Source of the DNA: DATKCA01 sp035544675
GTDB taxonomy: Bacteria; Acidobacteriota; Thermoanaerobaculia; Gp7-AA8
Length of the DNA stretch: 64,000 nt
Direction of reading: 5' to 3'
Assembly: GCA_035544675.1 (NCBI GenBank)
Contig: DATKCA010000148.1
Coordinates: 1 to 64,000 of the forward strand
Of this stretch, positions 33,759 to 43,332 are shown piece after piece; position 1 is the stretch's first letter, and every line of letters starts with the position of its first letter. A model generated the notes under the pieces. The model was not told the origin of the DNA. It was given only the letters and a program-made list of their open reading frames with translations, and ran no database searches. A program made the translations under genes and the position numbers.

Positions 33759-34751
33759 GTGTCCCACTTCGCCCCGGCCTGGTTCCTCCGCGGTCCTCAC
33801 GCCCAGACCATCTGGGGCGCCCTGGTCCGTTCGCGCCGCCGCGTCAAGCTGCGGCGCGAGGTCATCGAGACGCCCGACGGCGACGAGCTCGTGCTGGATC
33901 ATCTCGACCCGCCGGAAGGCGCGGCCCCTCCCCTCCACTTCATCCTCCTCCACGGCCTGGAAGGAAGCGCGTACTCGGTGTACATGCAGGGCATCCTGGC
34001 CGCGATCCGGCGCCACGGCTCCTCGGCCACGGCGGTGAACTTCCGCTCCTGCGCGCGGCATCCCGACAGCATCTACCGCCCCATGCCCAACCGCCGCCCG
34101 CGCTTCTACCACTCCGGCGAGACCAGCGACTTCGACTTCGTGGCCAGGCTCCTGGCCGGCCGCGGGCTCAACCTCGTCGCCTTCGGCGCATCGCTCGGCG
34201 GCAACGCACTTCTGAAATGGCTCGGCGAGAATCCAGGCCAGGACATCGTCCGCGCCGCCGCCACCATCTCCGTCCCCTACGACCTCGGCGCCGGGGCCGC
34301 TTACATGGACGCGACGCGCGCCGGCCGCTTTTACGTCGGCCGCTTTCTCACTTCACTGAAGAGGAAAGTGCGCGAGGTCGCGGGGCGCTTTCCCGACGCG
34401 CCGATCGACATCCCCCTGGCCATGGCCTCGGCCACGTTCCGCGAGTTCGACGACGCCGCCACCGCGCCGCTGCACGGCTTCGCCGATGCGGACGACTACT
34501 ACAGTCGATCGAGCTCCATCAACTATCTCTCGCGCATCACGACCCCGACACTGTGCGTCAGCGCTGAAGACGACCCGTTTCTCCCGCGGGAAGTCCTGGC
34601 GCGGGCCAGGGCGGCCGCTTCGCCGGCGGTGGAGATCCGCGTCACGGAGTCCGGCGGACACACGGGATTCGTCAGCGGCGCCGCGCCGTGGCGGTGCGTG
34701 TACTGGGCCGAGGAGCTGGTCGTCGAATGGCTCGTGTCATTCCGAGCGTAG
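33759..34751 (+). CDS. YheT-family alpha/beta hydrolase
   Basis: 330 residues from a GTG. The family opening FAPAWFLRGPHAQTIWGALVRSRRRV, the oxyanion region LLHGLEGSAYSVYMQ, the nucleophile elbow GASLGGNALLKWLGE, the acid region SAEDDPFLP and the final ESGGHTGFV histidine complete the catalytic triad. Substrate unknown (lipid or ester). The last codons and the TAG stop are supplied by the left arm of a palindromic element starting at 34736. Confidence 0.9.
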   Translation: MSHFAPAWFLRGPHAQTIWGALVRSRRRVKLRREVIETPDGDELVLDHLDPPEGAAPPLHFILLHGLEGSAYSVYMQGILAAIRRHGSSATAVNFRSCARHPDSIYRPMPNRRPRFYHSGETSDFDFVARLLAGRGLNLVAFGASLGGNALLKWLGENPGQDIVRAAATISVPYDLGAGAAYMDATRAGRFYVGRFLTSLKRKVREVAGRFPDAPIDIPLAMASATFREFDDAATAPLHGFADADDYYSRSSSINYLSRITTPTLCVSAEDDPFLPREVLARARAAASPAVEIRVTESGGHTGFVSGAAPWRCVYWAEELVVEWLVSFRA

Positions 34752-34826
34752 CGAGGAATCCGGGGGAGGGCGGTACGACAGCGTGCCGCCCGGCCACGCG
34801 AGATCCCTCGCTACGCTCGGGATGAC
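34736..34826. repeat. Palindromic element, ATCCCGAGCGTAGCGAGGG type, copy 2
   Basis: Arms 34736-34760 and 34802-34826 are near-perfect reverse complements; the interior GGTACGACAGCGTGCCGCCC matches that of the copy at 29628. The left arm encodes the hydrolase C-terminus and stop. The right arm ends just before the TAGAAT hexamer of the E1 gene. Confidence 0.9.
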
Positions 34827-34831
34827 GTGAG

Positions 34832-34837
34832 TAGAAT
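34832..34837 (+). promoter_or_regulatory. -10-like TAGAAT before the E1 dehydrogenase gene
   Basis: TAGAAT ends six bases before the ATG at 34844, with no Shine-Dalgarno between. The -35 position lies inside the right arm of the palindromic element. Confidence 0.45.
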
Positions 34838-34843
34838 CGCCGC

Positions 34844-37237
34844 ATGAGCGCGCGTGACGCGGTGCTGGGCCGATTCGCCGCGTTCGTCGCCGAGCGCCAT
34901 CCCTTCGCACTCCGCCCCGCCCTCCAATCACTCGAGACAGTGTGGAGCGCCGCCGGCCACGGCGGCGACCTGAACGCTCTTCGCCAGCCGCTGCGCCGGG
35001 CCCTCGAAGAGTCGCTCGCTGCGGCGCTCGTCCCCGATACGGCAATCACGAACGTGCCCGAGACCACTCCCGGCGTCACGGTCAGCGAGCGGCTGCACGA
35101 CGCCGTCGAGGAGGTCATCGATGCATGCGACGGCTTCCTCCGCCGTGAGTCGATTGCCGCTTCGCTGACCGCGGACGAGAAGCGGGAGATGCTTCGCGGC
35201 ATGATCCTCACACGCGCCGTCGACAACCGGCTCAAGCAATTCTTCAGCAGCGGCGAAGTGCGCTACGGCAACGCGTCGTTTCAGGGGAAGGGCTTCCGTT
35301 CTCTCGGACAGGAAGCGATCTACGCGGCGCCGATGAAGCTGCGCCGCGGCCCCGGCGGCGACGTCGTCTCCCCCATGATCCGCGACCTCGGCGCCGCACT
35401 CTGCATGAACAGCACGCCGGAGATGATCCGCTCCGTCCTCAACGCCCAGATGGGAAAGGACGGCCCGCCGATGTACGGCCGCGACCTCCACATCGGCGAC
35501 TGGGCGAATGGAGTTCTCCCGGCCATGGCGCCGCTCGGCAGTCCGGCGCTGACGGTGGCCGGGATCGCCATGGCCTTTCAGCTCGATCGAAGCGAGCGCG
35601 TGGCGGTCTCCTTCATCGGCGAAGGCGCGACATCGCTCGGCGAATGGCACGAGGCCATCAACGCCTGCGCCGCGCGCAGGCTGCCGGCCGTGTTCTGCGT
35701 GCAGAACAACCAGACCGCGCTGTCGACGCCGGTCAGCGAGCAGTCGGCCGCGCGCGTCTTCGCCGACAAGGCGCAGGGGTACGGCATCCCGTGCGTGACG
35801 ATCGACGGGACCGACCCGGAGGCCATCGCCGCGGCGTTCGCGTGGGCGGCGGAGCGGGCGCGCCAGGGACTCGGCCCCGCCCTCATCGAGCTCGTGGCCA
35901 TGCGCATGTGCGGCCACGCCCACCACGACGACATGCTGTACCTCGGCAAAGAGCCGCAGCACTCGTGGAGCTATCCGCCGCTGACCGAAGCCGGTTACGC
36001 CGATCGCGAGACCTACGAGTACTGGTGCCGGCGCGATCCGATCGAGACGTACGCGAAGAGGCTCGGCGTCGACATCGAGCCGCTCAAGCGCGAAGCGGAG
36101 GAGATGGTGGAGCGCGAGGCGCGGGCGGTGATCGAGGCGCCGTGGCCAGTGGAGGACAGGCAATCCTTCTTGTCCGGACAGACAGGATTGTCTGTCCTCC
36201 ATGGACAGACAGGATTGTCTGTCCTCCATATCGAAGACGCTCCGCCGTTCGATGCTCGCGGCAGGACGCTACTCGAGGCGGTGATGCTCGGCGTCGGCGA
36301 CGCGCTACGCGGCGACCCGCGCACGTTCGTCTACGGCCAGGACGTCGGCGGCAGGTACGGCAACGCGTTCCTCCTGCTCAAGCCGCTGCTCAAAGAGTTC
36401 GGCGACCGCATCATCAATTCGGTCCTGGCCGAGGGGGCGGTGCTGGGCGTGGCCATCGGCGCGGCGCTGGCGGGGCGCAGGCCGATCGCCGAGATCCAGT
36501 TCAACGACTTCGTCGCCACCGGCTTCAATCAGCTCGTCAACAACGCGGCGAAGATCCGCTATCGCTGGGGCGCCGAGGTGCCCATGGTCGTGCGCATGCC
36601 GTGGGGCGGACTGCGCCACGCCGGGCCGTATCACAGCCAGAATACCGAGGCGTGGTTTTACCGGACGCCGGGACTGAAGATCGTGGCGCCGTCGACGCCT
36701 CACGACGCACGCGCGCTCATGGCCAGCGCGGTCGCCGATCCCGATCCGGTTCTGTTTTACGAGCACATCGCGCTCTATCGCGATCCGCGGATCAGGCAGC
36801 AGCTCTCGGACGAACGGCCCGAGCCCATTCCGCTCGGCGAGGCGGCTTTGCGCCGCGCGGGCAGCGATCTCGGGATCATCTCGTACGGGGCGTACGTCCA
36901 CATCGGGATGCGCGTTGCGGAGAAGCTGGCCAGGGACGGCATCGAGGCGGCGGTCCTCGACCTGCGAAGCCTCGCGCCGCTGGACCGGGCCGCGGTGCTC
37001 GCGCTGGCCCGGCAGTGCAACCGGATCCTCATCATCGAAGAGGACACGCGGACGGGCAGTATCGGCGAGTCGATCGCCGCGATCATCGGCGAGGAGGCGT
37101 TCGACCATCTCGATGCGCCGGTCCGGGTGATCGGCTCGCTCGACACGCCCGTGCCCTATTCGCCGCCGCTCGAGGAGGCGTTTCTGCCGAGCGAGGAATC
37201 GATCGAGAAAGCGGCGCGCCAGCTCGTTGCGTACTAG
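34844..37237 (+). CDS. Fused alpha-beta 2-oxoacid dehydrogenase E1
   Basis: 797 residues. An extra N-terminal helical region (1-110) precedes the E1-alpha domain (about 115-430), which has the thiamine diphosphate segment GEGATSLGEWHEAINACAARRLPAVFCVQNN. The E1-beta domain (about 465-797) has IINSVLAEGAVLGVAIGAALAGRRPIAEIQFNDF and a C-terminal transketolase-like domain. It should decarboxylate branched-chain 2-oxoacids or pyruvate-like substrates for an E2/E3 complex; no E2 or E3 lies nearby. The inter-domain linker (about 436-462: DRQSFLSGQTGLSVLH repeats) is translated from a palindromic dispersed repeat. Confidence 0.9.
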   Translation: MSARDAVLGRFAAFVAERHPFALRPALQSLETVWSAAGHGGDLNALRQPLRRALEESLAAALVPDTAITNVPETTPGVTVSERLHDAVEEVIDACDGFLRRESIAASLTADEKREMLRGMILTRAVDNRLKQFFSSGEVRYGNASFQGKGFRSLGQEAIYAAPMKLRRGPGGDVVSPMIRDLGAALCMNSTPEMIRSVLNAQMGKDGPPMYGRDLHIGDWANGVLPAMAPLGSPALTVAGIAMAFQLDRSERVAVSFIGEGATSLGEWHEAINACAARRLPAVFCVQNNQTALSTPVSEQSAARVFADKAQGYGIPCVTIDGTDPEAIAAAFAWAAERARQGLGPALIELVAMRMCGHAHHDDMLYLGKEPQHSWSYPPLTEAGYADRETYEYWCRRDPIETYAKRLGVDIEPLKREAEEMVEREARAVIEAPWPVEDRQSFLSGQTGLSVLHGQTGLSVLHIEDAPPFDARGRTLLEAVMLGVGDALRGDPRTFVYGQDVGGRYGNAFLLLKPLLKEFGDRIINSVLAEGAVLGVAIGAALAGRRPIAEIQFNDFVATGFNQLVNNAAKIRYRWGAEVPMVVRMPWGGLRHAGPYHSQNTEAWFYRTPGLKIVAPSTPHDARALMASAVADPDPVLFYEHIALYRDPRIRQQLSDERPEPIPLGEAALRRAGSDLGIISYGAYVHIGMRVAEKLARDGIEAAVLDLRSLAPLDRAAVLALARQCNRILIIEEDTRTGSIGESIAAIIGEEAFDHLDAPVRVIGSLDTPVPYSPPLEEAFLPSEESIEKAARQLVAY
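36149..36228. repeat. Palindromic element inside the E1 gene (alpha-beta linker)
   Basis: One left arm (36149-36175) and two tandem right arms (36176-36201, 36203-36228) of the same family as 13387-13446. It remains in frame and encodes two copies of GQTGLSVLH between the two catalytic halves. Confidence 0.92.
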
Positions 37238-37291
37238 GGTGTTGCCACTTCTCCACACCGCTCCGCCCCTGCCGCGATACCATCCGCGACC

Positions 37292-40021
37292 ATGAAAAGA
37301 GCCTTCATCGTGGCGCTGCTCGTCGCCTCCGCCTCCACCGCAACCGCCACCGCGCAGACCCCTTTCGACCGGAAGAAGTTCGAGATCCCGCACAAGAAGT
37401 TCGTCCTCGACAACGGGCTGACCCTGCTCGTGCACGAGGACCACAGCGTTCCCATCGTGGCGGTGAACCTCTGGTACCACGTCGGGTCGCGGAACGAGAA
37501 GCGCGGCAAGACCGGCTTCGCGCACCTCTTCGAGCACTTCTTCTTCAACGGCAGCGAGAACCATCCGCACGGATTCCGCGAAGCCATGGACGACCTCGGC
37601 GCCACGAACCGCAACGGCACGACGAGCGCCGACCGCACGAACTTCTTCGAGGACGTGCCGGTCTCCGCACTCGAGCGCACGCTCTACCTCGAGGCCGACC
37701 GCATGGGCTTCCTGGCCGCGCAGATCAACAAGGAGATGCTGGAGCGGGAGCGCGGCGTCGTCCAGAACGAGAAGCGGCAGGGCGAGAACCAGCCGTACGG
37801 GCGCGTGCAGTACCGCATCGCCGAGCTGATGTTCCCTTACTCCCATCCCTATTCATGGTCGACCATCGGCAGCATGGAGGATCTCAACGCCGCCACCCTC
37901 GAGGACGTTCAGGAGTGGTACCGGACGTATTACGGGCCGAACAACTGCGTCCTCTCCCTGGCCGGCGACATCACGCCCGAGCGCGCTCTCGAGCTGGTCA
38001 CGAAGTACTTCAGCGGGATCCCTCCCGGCCCGCCGCTGGCGCGCACCGAACAGTGGGTTCCGAAGCTGGAGCGGAACATCCGCGACGAGATGCAGGATCG
38101 CGTTCCGCAGAGCCGCATTTACCGCGTCTATCACGCACCGCGATGGGGTGACCCGGACCTCGATCACCTCGTGCTGTGGAGCGACGTGCTGAGCGGATCG
38201 AAGAGCGCGCGGCTCGATCGCCGGCTGGTATACGAGAAGGAGCTGGCCACGGCCGTCACGACGTTCGTCAACGATCGCGAGCTGGCCAGCGGCATCTTCG
38301 TCATCGCCACTCTGAAGCCGGGCGCCGATCCGGCGGCGGCGGAGAAGGAGATGGACGCCGTGATGGCCGAGTTGCTGAAGAACGGTCCCACCGCGGAGGA
38401 GCTGAAGCGCGCGCAGAGCCGCACGCTGGCGGATTTCGTCCGGGGCGTGGAGCGCCTGGGCGGCTTCGGCGGCCGCGCCGACGTGCTGAACGAGAGCATG
38501 ACCTACGGCGGAAGTCCCGGCGCGTATCTCGATCGTCTGGAGCGGATGGCCAGGGCGACGCCCGCGCAGGTCGCAGCCGCCGGACGGAAGTGGCTGGACA
38601 CCAATCACCTCACGCTGGTCGTCCGCCCGTTCCCGGCGGTCAAGCCGGGCCAGCAGCTCGTCGACCGCAAGCAGCTGCCGGCGCTCGGTGAGCCACCGGC
38701 CGGGTCGTTCCCCGAAGTGCAACGCGCCACGCTGGCGAACGGCCTGAAGGTCATGCTGCTGGAGCGGCATTCGGCGCCGCTCATCGGCGTGACGCTGTTG
38801 GTCGATGCCGGATTCGCATCGGATCCGAAGGGGAAGGCCGGCGCGGCGTCGCTCGCGCTGAACCTGATGGACGAAGGGACGAAGACGCGCGATGCGTTCC
38901 GCATCGTGGACGAGCTCGACGCCGTCGGCGCGCAGCTCAGCACGGGAGGCAATCTCGATCAGTCGTGGATCTCGGTCGAAGCGCTGTCGACGAACCTCCG
39001 CCCGACGCTGGACGTGTTCGCGGACGTGATCCTGAACCCGGCCTTCCCGGCCGATCTCGTCGCGCTGGAGAAGAAACGGCGCATCGCCCAGATCGGCCAG
39101 GAGAAAGCGCAGCCCAATGCGATGGCGCTGCGCATCGTGCCGCGGCTCCTCTTCGGCCAGGGGCATCCGTACGCGAATCCGTTCAGCGGATCCGGCTACG
39201 TGAATACCGTCGAGCCTCTCACGCGCGAGGATCTGGCGTCGTGGCACAGCACGTGGTTCCACCCCGGCAACAGCACGCTGATCGTCACGGGCGATGTCAC
39301 CATGAAGCAGCTCATGCCCGAGATCGAGCGGGCGCTCGGGTCGTGGAAGGGCGGGCAGGCGCCGGCCAAGCAGCTCACGACCGTGGCGCGAACGGTGGGA
39401 AAACGGGTGTACCTCATCGACAAGCCCGATGCGCCGCAATCGGTGATCCTCGCCACGCACGTATCCGAGCCCGGCGGGCAGCCGGAAGACCTGGCCATGG
39501 AGACCGTCAACCGCAACTTCGGCGGCATGGCCACTTCCCGGCTGAATCGAAATCTTCGCCTCGACAAGCACTGGAGCTACGGCACGACCAGCTTGCTGCC
39601 GGACACGCGCGGCCAGCGCCCGTTCGTCGTCATCGCACCGGTGCAGACGGACAAGACCAAAGAGGCGATGCTCGAAGTGGCGAAGGAGATCCGCGGCGTG
39701 GCCGGGGAACGTCCGCTTGCCGGCGAGGAGTTCGCCAGCATCAGGCGAAACCAGATCATGAGCCTTCCCGGCCGCTACGAGACTCTCAGGGCACTGGAGA
39801 ACGCCGCCCGGCGCATGGTGAACCTCGGATACCCGGCCGAGTACTTCGGCCAATATGGTGAGAACGTGCGCGCGCTCTCGGAGGCGTCTCTGGCCTCGGC
39901 GGCGAAGAAATACGTACGGCCCGGTGAGCTGATCTGGATCGTCGTCGGAGACCTGAAGAAGATCGAGGCGGGCGTGCGCGAGCTCGGGTTCGGCGAGGTG
40001 GAGAGGATCGAGATCGAGTAG
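37292..40021 (+). CDS. M16-family zinc peptidase (two-domain)
   Basis: 909 residues with a signal peptide (about 1-24). The N-terminal half carries the inverted zinc motif HLFEH at about 78-82 (TGFAHLFEHFFFNGSENH) and a downstream glutamate region (ERERGVVQNEKRQGENQPYG). The C-terminal half is a second M16 domain without the motif, as usual in tandem M16 proteins. Periplasmic degradation of peptides is likely. No Shine-Dalgarno; TACCAT lies 8 bases before the ATG. A permease gene follows after four bases. Confidence 0.92.
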   Translation: MKRAFIVALLVASASTATATAQTPFDRKKFEIPHKKFVLDNGLTLLVHEDHSVPIVAVNLWYHVGSRNEKRGKTGFAHLFEHFFFNGSENHPHGFREAMDDLGATNRNGTTSADRTNFFEDVPVSALERTLYLEADRMGFLAAQINKEMLERERGVVQNEKRQGENQPYGRVQYRIAELMFPYSHPYSWSTIGSMEDLNAATLEDVQEWYRTYYGPNNCVLSLAGDITPERALELVTKYFSGIPPGPPLARTEQWVPKLERNIRDEMQDRVPQSRIYRVYHAPRWGDPDLDHLVLWSDVLSGSKSARLDRRLVYEKELATAVTTFVNDRELASGIFVIATLKPGADPAAAEKEMDAVMAELLKNGPTAEELKRAQSRTLADFVRGVERLGGFGGRADVLNESMTYGGSPGAYLDRLERMARATPAQVAAAGRKWLDTNHLTLVVRPFPAVKPGQQLVDRKQLPALGEPPAGSFPEVQRATLANGLKVMLLERHSAPLIGVTLLVDAGFASDPKGKAGAASLALNLMDEGTKTRDAFRIVDELDAVGAQLSTGGNLDQSWISVEALSTNLRPTLDVFADVILNPAFPADLVALEKKRRIAQIGQEKAQPNAMALRIVPRLLFGQGHPYANPFSGSGYVNTVEPLTREDLASWHSTWFHPGNSTLIVTGDVTMKQLMPEIERALGSWKGGQAPAKQLTTVARTVGKRVYLIDKPDAPQSVILATHVSEPGGQPEDLAMETVNRNFGGMATSRLNRNLRLDKHWSYGTTSLLPDTRGQRPFVVIAPVQTDKTKEAMLEVAKEIRGVAGERPLAGEEFASIRRNQIMSLPGRYETLRALENAARRMVNLGYPAEYFGQYGENVRALSEASLASAAKKYVRPGELIWIVVGDLKKIEAGVRELGFGEVERIEIE

Positions 40022-40025
40022 CTCC

Positions 40026-41327
40026 ATGACCACCCTGGCCCGCCGCCTCGGCCCCTTCGACGCCACGATGATCGTCATGGGCGGCATCATCGGCTCGGGG
40101 ATCTTCATGAATCCCTCCGTGGTGGCGCGGCAGGTCACGAGCGCGCCGCTGATCCTCGCGGCGTGGGTCACGGGCGGGGTTGTCGCGCTGCTGGGCGCGT
40201 TCGTCTACGCGGAGCTGGCCGCGGTGCGGCCCGAGGCCGGAGGGCAGTACGCGTATCTGCGCGATGCGTATCACCCGGCGGTCGCGTTCATCTATGGATG
40301 GGCGCTGCTGCTCGTGGTGCAGAGCGGCGGGATGGCGGCTGTGGCTGTCACCTTCGCGCGGTACACGAACGAATTCGTGCGATCGGCGATGCCGGAGGCG
40401 ATGCTCGCCACGGTCACCCTGGCCATCCTCGCCGCCATCAACATTCTCGGCGTCCGCAGCGGCAGCAACACGCAGACGGCGCTGATGCTGCTGAAGCTCG
40501 CGGCGATCGCGATCCTGGTCGTGGCCGGCGCGCTCTTCGCGCCGAAGGCGGCCGGCGCGTGGAGCGGCGGACAATCGGCTTCCCTTCTGCAGTTCGGCGC
40601 GGCGCTGACGCCGGTGATGTTCGCCTACGGTGGATGGCAGACGGCGAGCTTCATTTCCGGGGAGTTGAAACGGCCCCAGCGCGATCTGGTCATCGGCCTC
40701 TTGGCCGGCGTCACGGCCGTGGCCATTGTCTACGTGGCGGTGAACGCCGTGGCCATCCGCGTTCTCGGTGCGGATGGACTGGCAGCCACCGCGGCGCCCG
40801 GCTCGGAGGTCATGCGCCGCGCCTTCGGCGAGCCTGGCGCCAGGATCATCGCCGCCGGCATCGCCGTCTCCACGCTCGGATTCCTGAGCCAGGGGATGCT
40901 GACTGCGCCGCGCGTCTATCACGCCATGGCCGGGGACCGGCTGTTCTTCCGGGCCGTCGGGAAGGTGCATCCGGTGACGCGCGTGCCGTACGTGGCCATC
41001 GCGCTGCAGGCGGTGGTGGCCATCGTGATCGCGGTGTCGGGAACGTACGAGCAGATCCTCAGCTTCGTCGTGGCGACGGACTTCATCTTCTTCGGACTGA
41101 CCGGCGCGGCGGTGTTCGTGTTCCGCCGGCGCGGCCCGTCCCGCGGCGGCTTCCGCACGCCCGGACATCCCGTCACCACGGCGGTGTTCACGCTGGCCTG
41201 CTGGACGATCGTGGCCAGCACGATCGTCCGCTCGCCCGTTCAGAGCGCGATCGGCATCGTCATCGTGCTCTCGGGCGCCCTGGCGTACCGCTTCTGGCGG
41301 GTACCTGGAGCCGCGCAAAGCCCATGA
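40026..41327 (+). CDS. APC-family amino-acid permease
   Basis: 433 residues with about 12 hydrophobic helices. The family start RRLGPFDATMIVMGGIIGSGIFMNPSVVARQV contains the substrate-binding GSGIF loop of APC transporters. It probably takes up amino acids released by the M16 peptidase encoded just upstream (four-base gap, same operon). The 3' end overlaps the convergent VWFA gene by 68 bases. Confidence 0.9.
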   Translation: MTTLARRLGPFDATMIVMGGIIGSGIFMNPSVVARQVTSAPLILAAWVTGGVVALLGAFVYAELAAVRPEAGGQYAYLRDAYHPAVAFIYGWALLLVVQSGGMAAVAVTFARYTNEFVRSAMPEAMLATVTLAILAAINILGVRSGSNTQTALMLLKLAAIAILVVAGALFAPKAAGAWSGGQSASLLQFGAALTPVMFAYGGWQTASFISGELKRPQRDLVIGLLAGVTAVAIVYVAVNAVAIRVLGADGLAATAAPGSEVMRRAFGEPGARIIAAGIAVSTLGFLSQGMLTAPRVYHAMAGDRLFFRAVGKVHPVTRVPYVAIALQAVVAIVIAVSGTYEQILSFVVATDFIFFGLTGAAVFVFRRRGPSRGGFRTPGHPVTTAVFTLACWTIVASTIVRSPVQSAIGIVIVLSGALAYRFWRVPGAAQSP

Positions 41328-42873
41328 CCTTCGACAGCTCGTCGACGACGGCGATGGAGATGCGATTGCCACGGTTCGTCTGGACGTCGAAGGAATACGT
41401 GTAGTACGCGCCGGGAGTCCTGGGCAGGTCGGCTGCCGCGAACGACAGCCGCTGGCTCAGTTCCGAGACCTCGCTCATGGTGTCGCGCGAGTCGGCCGCG
41501 GCGATGAAGACCGAGAATCCGGCCGCGTAGCTCTCCCCTGCCGGCAGAAACGTCAGCGCGGTGATCGGAACCTGCAACTCCACCGTAACGCTCACCTGGG
41601 CCCGACGGCTCCCATCGATGCCGCCGATGCGCGCGCGGATCGGCATCGAACCGCGCTGCGGCGCGAAGAGGAGATTGGCGACGACACGGTCCTCGATCTC
41701 GCTCTCCATGGAACGGTCGACGAACGAGCGGCGCGCGCGGGCCACGAGATCTCGATCCCGAGTGTGGACCTCCAGCTTTCGCTCGCCGTCTTTGCGAGCG
41801 ATCGTTGCGCGGTAGCCGATCGAGTAGTAACCGGAGAGATCGGCGGCGATCTGATCGAAGCCGCGCGCAAACGCTCCCGTGCGCGCGGTGACGAGGCCGC
41901 CGGTGCGATCCGAGATGACGCTCAGCGCAGCGATGCTGCTGGCCGCCGAAGTGTTGCGCGCCATCGCGGCGAGGAGATCGGGGTCCTCGACGTCGACCGC
42001 GCTGCCGGTTCCCGCGCCGTGAACCGAGTAGATCGTGACGCCGCTCGCGTTCGCGGTCCGCGTGATCGAGTCGATCAGGTCATGACTGGCGTAGTCGCGC
42101 GCAGCCGCACTCGCCTCCGCTTCTTCCGCAGCGCCTTCGGCGGTGCCCAACACCTCGCTGCCCGGCTCCAGCTGAAGACCTTCCGTGACGAGAATCATGA
42201 TCTTGCGACCATCGACTCCGGACATGCGGCTGAGAACGGAAGTGATCGCTTTCGCGGTCTGCTCGACGTCGTGCGCGACCTCCTGAGCGAATCGGCGTCT
42301 GTCCAGCGCGCGGATGCGACTACTCGACGTGGAGAGGTCCGGCTGAAAGAAGGTCCTCATCTGCTGCTGCCGCATCGCCGCGGCTGAGACTTCTTTCATC
42401 GCTCGCTGCACGCCCTCCTCGAGGAGCGCCACATCCGCCGTCGGCGGCACCTCGATCGTGAGGCGCCTGTTCCAGGTGAAGATCATCGCTTCGTCGACGG
42501 GACGCACGGCCTTGCGGAGAAATCCCGTCAGCTGCGTCAGCACCCGCTTGCGGTTGAAGAAATCGAGCGACAGGTTGTCGATGAAGATCACGATCGCGCG
42601 CGGCGGATCGTCGAGCTCCACCGCCGCGGACGGCACCGCGGCCGGCACGACCTCAGAGAAATTCGTGACCGGCTGTTTCAAGCCGTTCTCGAAAACTTCG
42701 AAGTCCTCCGCGGTCAGCCCGTGAACGCGATTTCCGTTTCGATCCGTCACGACCACGTCGAGGTTGACGATCGTCACATCGAGAGTCTCCGTGATCGCGG
42801 GCAACTCGACCTGCTGCGGGGACGCCGCAGCGGATAAGAGGAGGAATGCGGCGATCGCGGTGAGGCGCCACAT
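41260..42873 (-). CDS. VWFA-related Acidobacterial protein
   Basis: 537 residues. A signal peptide (about 1-19) is followed by a beta-rich VVVTDRNGNRVHGLTAEDFEVFENGLKQPVTNFSEV region. A von Willebrand A-like domain begins IVIFIDNLSLDFFNRKRVL and has GVDGRKIMILVTEGL. This arrangement is the family named VWFA-related Acidobacterial domain, largely restricted to that phylum. The MIDAS pattern is degenerate (DNLS in place of DxSxS). Function unknown; probably adhesion or envelope. Confidence 0.88.
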   Translation of the reverse strand: MWRLTAIAAFLLLSAAASPQQVELPAITETLDVTIVNLDVVVTDRNGNRVHGLTAEDFEVFENGLKQPVTNFSEVVPAAVPSAAVELDDPPRAIVIFIDNLSLDFFNRKRVLTQLTGFLRKAVRPVDEAMIFTWNRRLTIEVPPTADVALLEEGVQRAMKEVSAAAMRQQQMRTFFQPDLSTSSSRIRALDRRRFAQEVAHDVEQTAKAITSVLSRMSGVDGRKIMILVTEGLQLEPGSEVLGTAEGAAEEAEASAAARDYASHDLIDSITRTANASGVTIYSVHGAGTGSAVDVEDPDLLAAMARNTSAASSIAALSVISDRTGGLVTARTGAFARGFDQIAADLSGYYSIGYRATIARKDGERKLEVHTRDRDLVARARRSFVDRSMESEIEDRVVANLLFAPQRGSMPIRARIGGIDGSRRAQVSVTVELQVPITALTFLPAGESYAAGFSVFIAAADSRDTMSEVSELSQRLSFAAADLPRTPGAYYTYSFDVQTNRGNRISIAVVDELSKVMGFARLQVPARSGTPGRPRAR

Positions 42874-42891
42874 GCGCCGAAAGCATACTCC

Positions 42892-43332
42892 TCAGCGGCC
42901 TTCCAGGTCGTCCGCGTCGACGACATCCTGCGGCCGGCCTGCTGCACGCTTGTTCCGGATCAGATCGCGCAGACCGATGACGCCATACGGTTGGCCCTGG
43001 AACTCATTGACGATGCGATTCGGCCACGCTTCGTCGAATGTCACGCCGGAAATCGAGGTCAGAATGTCGACCCGATACGGCGGAAGTCCCATCTGAAACA
43101 CGACGTCGGCGGTGGCGAGATCCTCGACCGTGAGGTCGTGAAGCGGTGCGCCAAACTCGACAAGCGCGTTCCACACCCGCTTCGCATTCTCGGACGTCGG
43201 CCGCACCCAGATATCGAGATCGCCCGTCGCACGCGGACGCTTGTGCGCGGCGAGGGCATGCGCTCCCACGACCAGGAACTCAGCGCCGGCCGCGGACAAC
43301 GCGGCCAATATCTCGACGAAGTCGCGATTCAC
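42892..43332 (-). CDS. Nucleotidyltransferase-fold protein
   Basis: 146 residues with the polymerase-beta-like nucleotidyltransferase motif VVGAHALAAHKRPRATGDLDIWVRPT, where GDLDIWV provides the metal-binding aspartates. The C-terminal segment contains VIGLRDLIRNKRAAGRPQDVVDADDLEGR, as in stand-alone nucleotidyltransferases related to AbiEii/MNT. It overlaps the small upstream gene by 53 bases in another frame. A toxin-antitoxin or regulatory role is possible; no HEPN partner is seen. Confidence 0.85.
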   Translation of the reverse strand: MNRDFVEILAALSAAGAEFLVVGAHALAAHKRPRATGDLDIWVRPTSENAKRVWNALVEFGAPLHDLTVEDLATADVVFQMGLPPYRVDILTSISGVTFDEAWPNRIVNEFQGQPYGVIGLRDLIRNKRAAGRPQDVVDADDLEGR

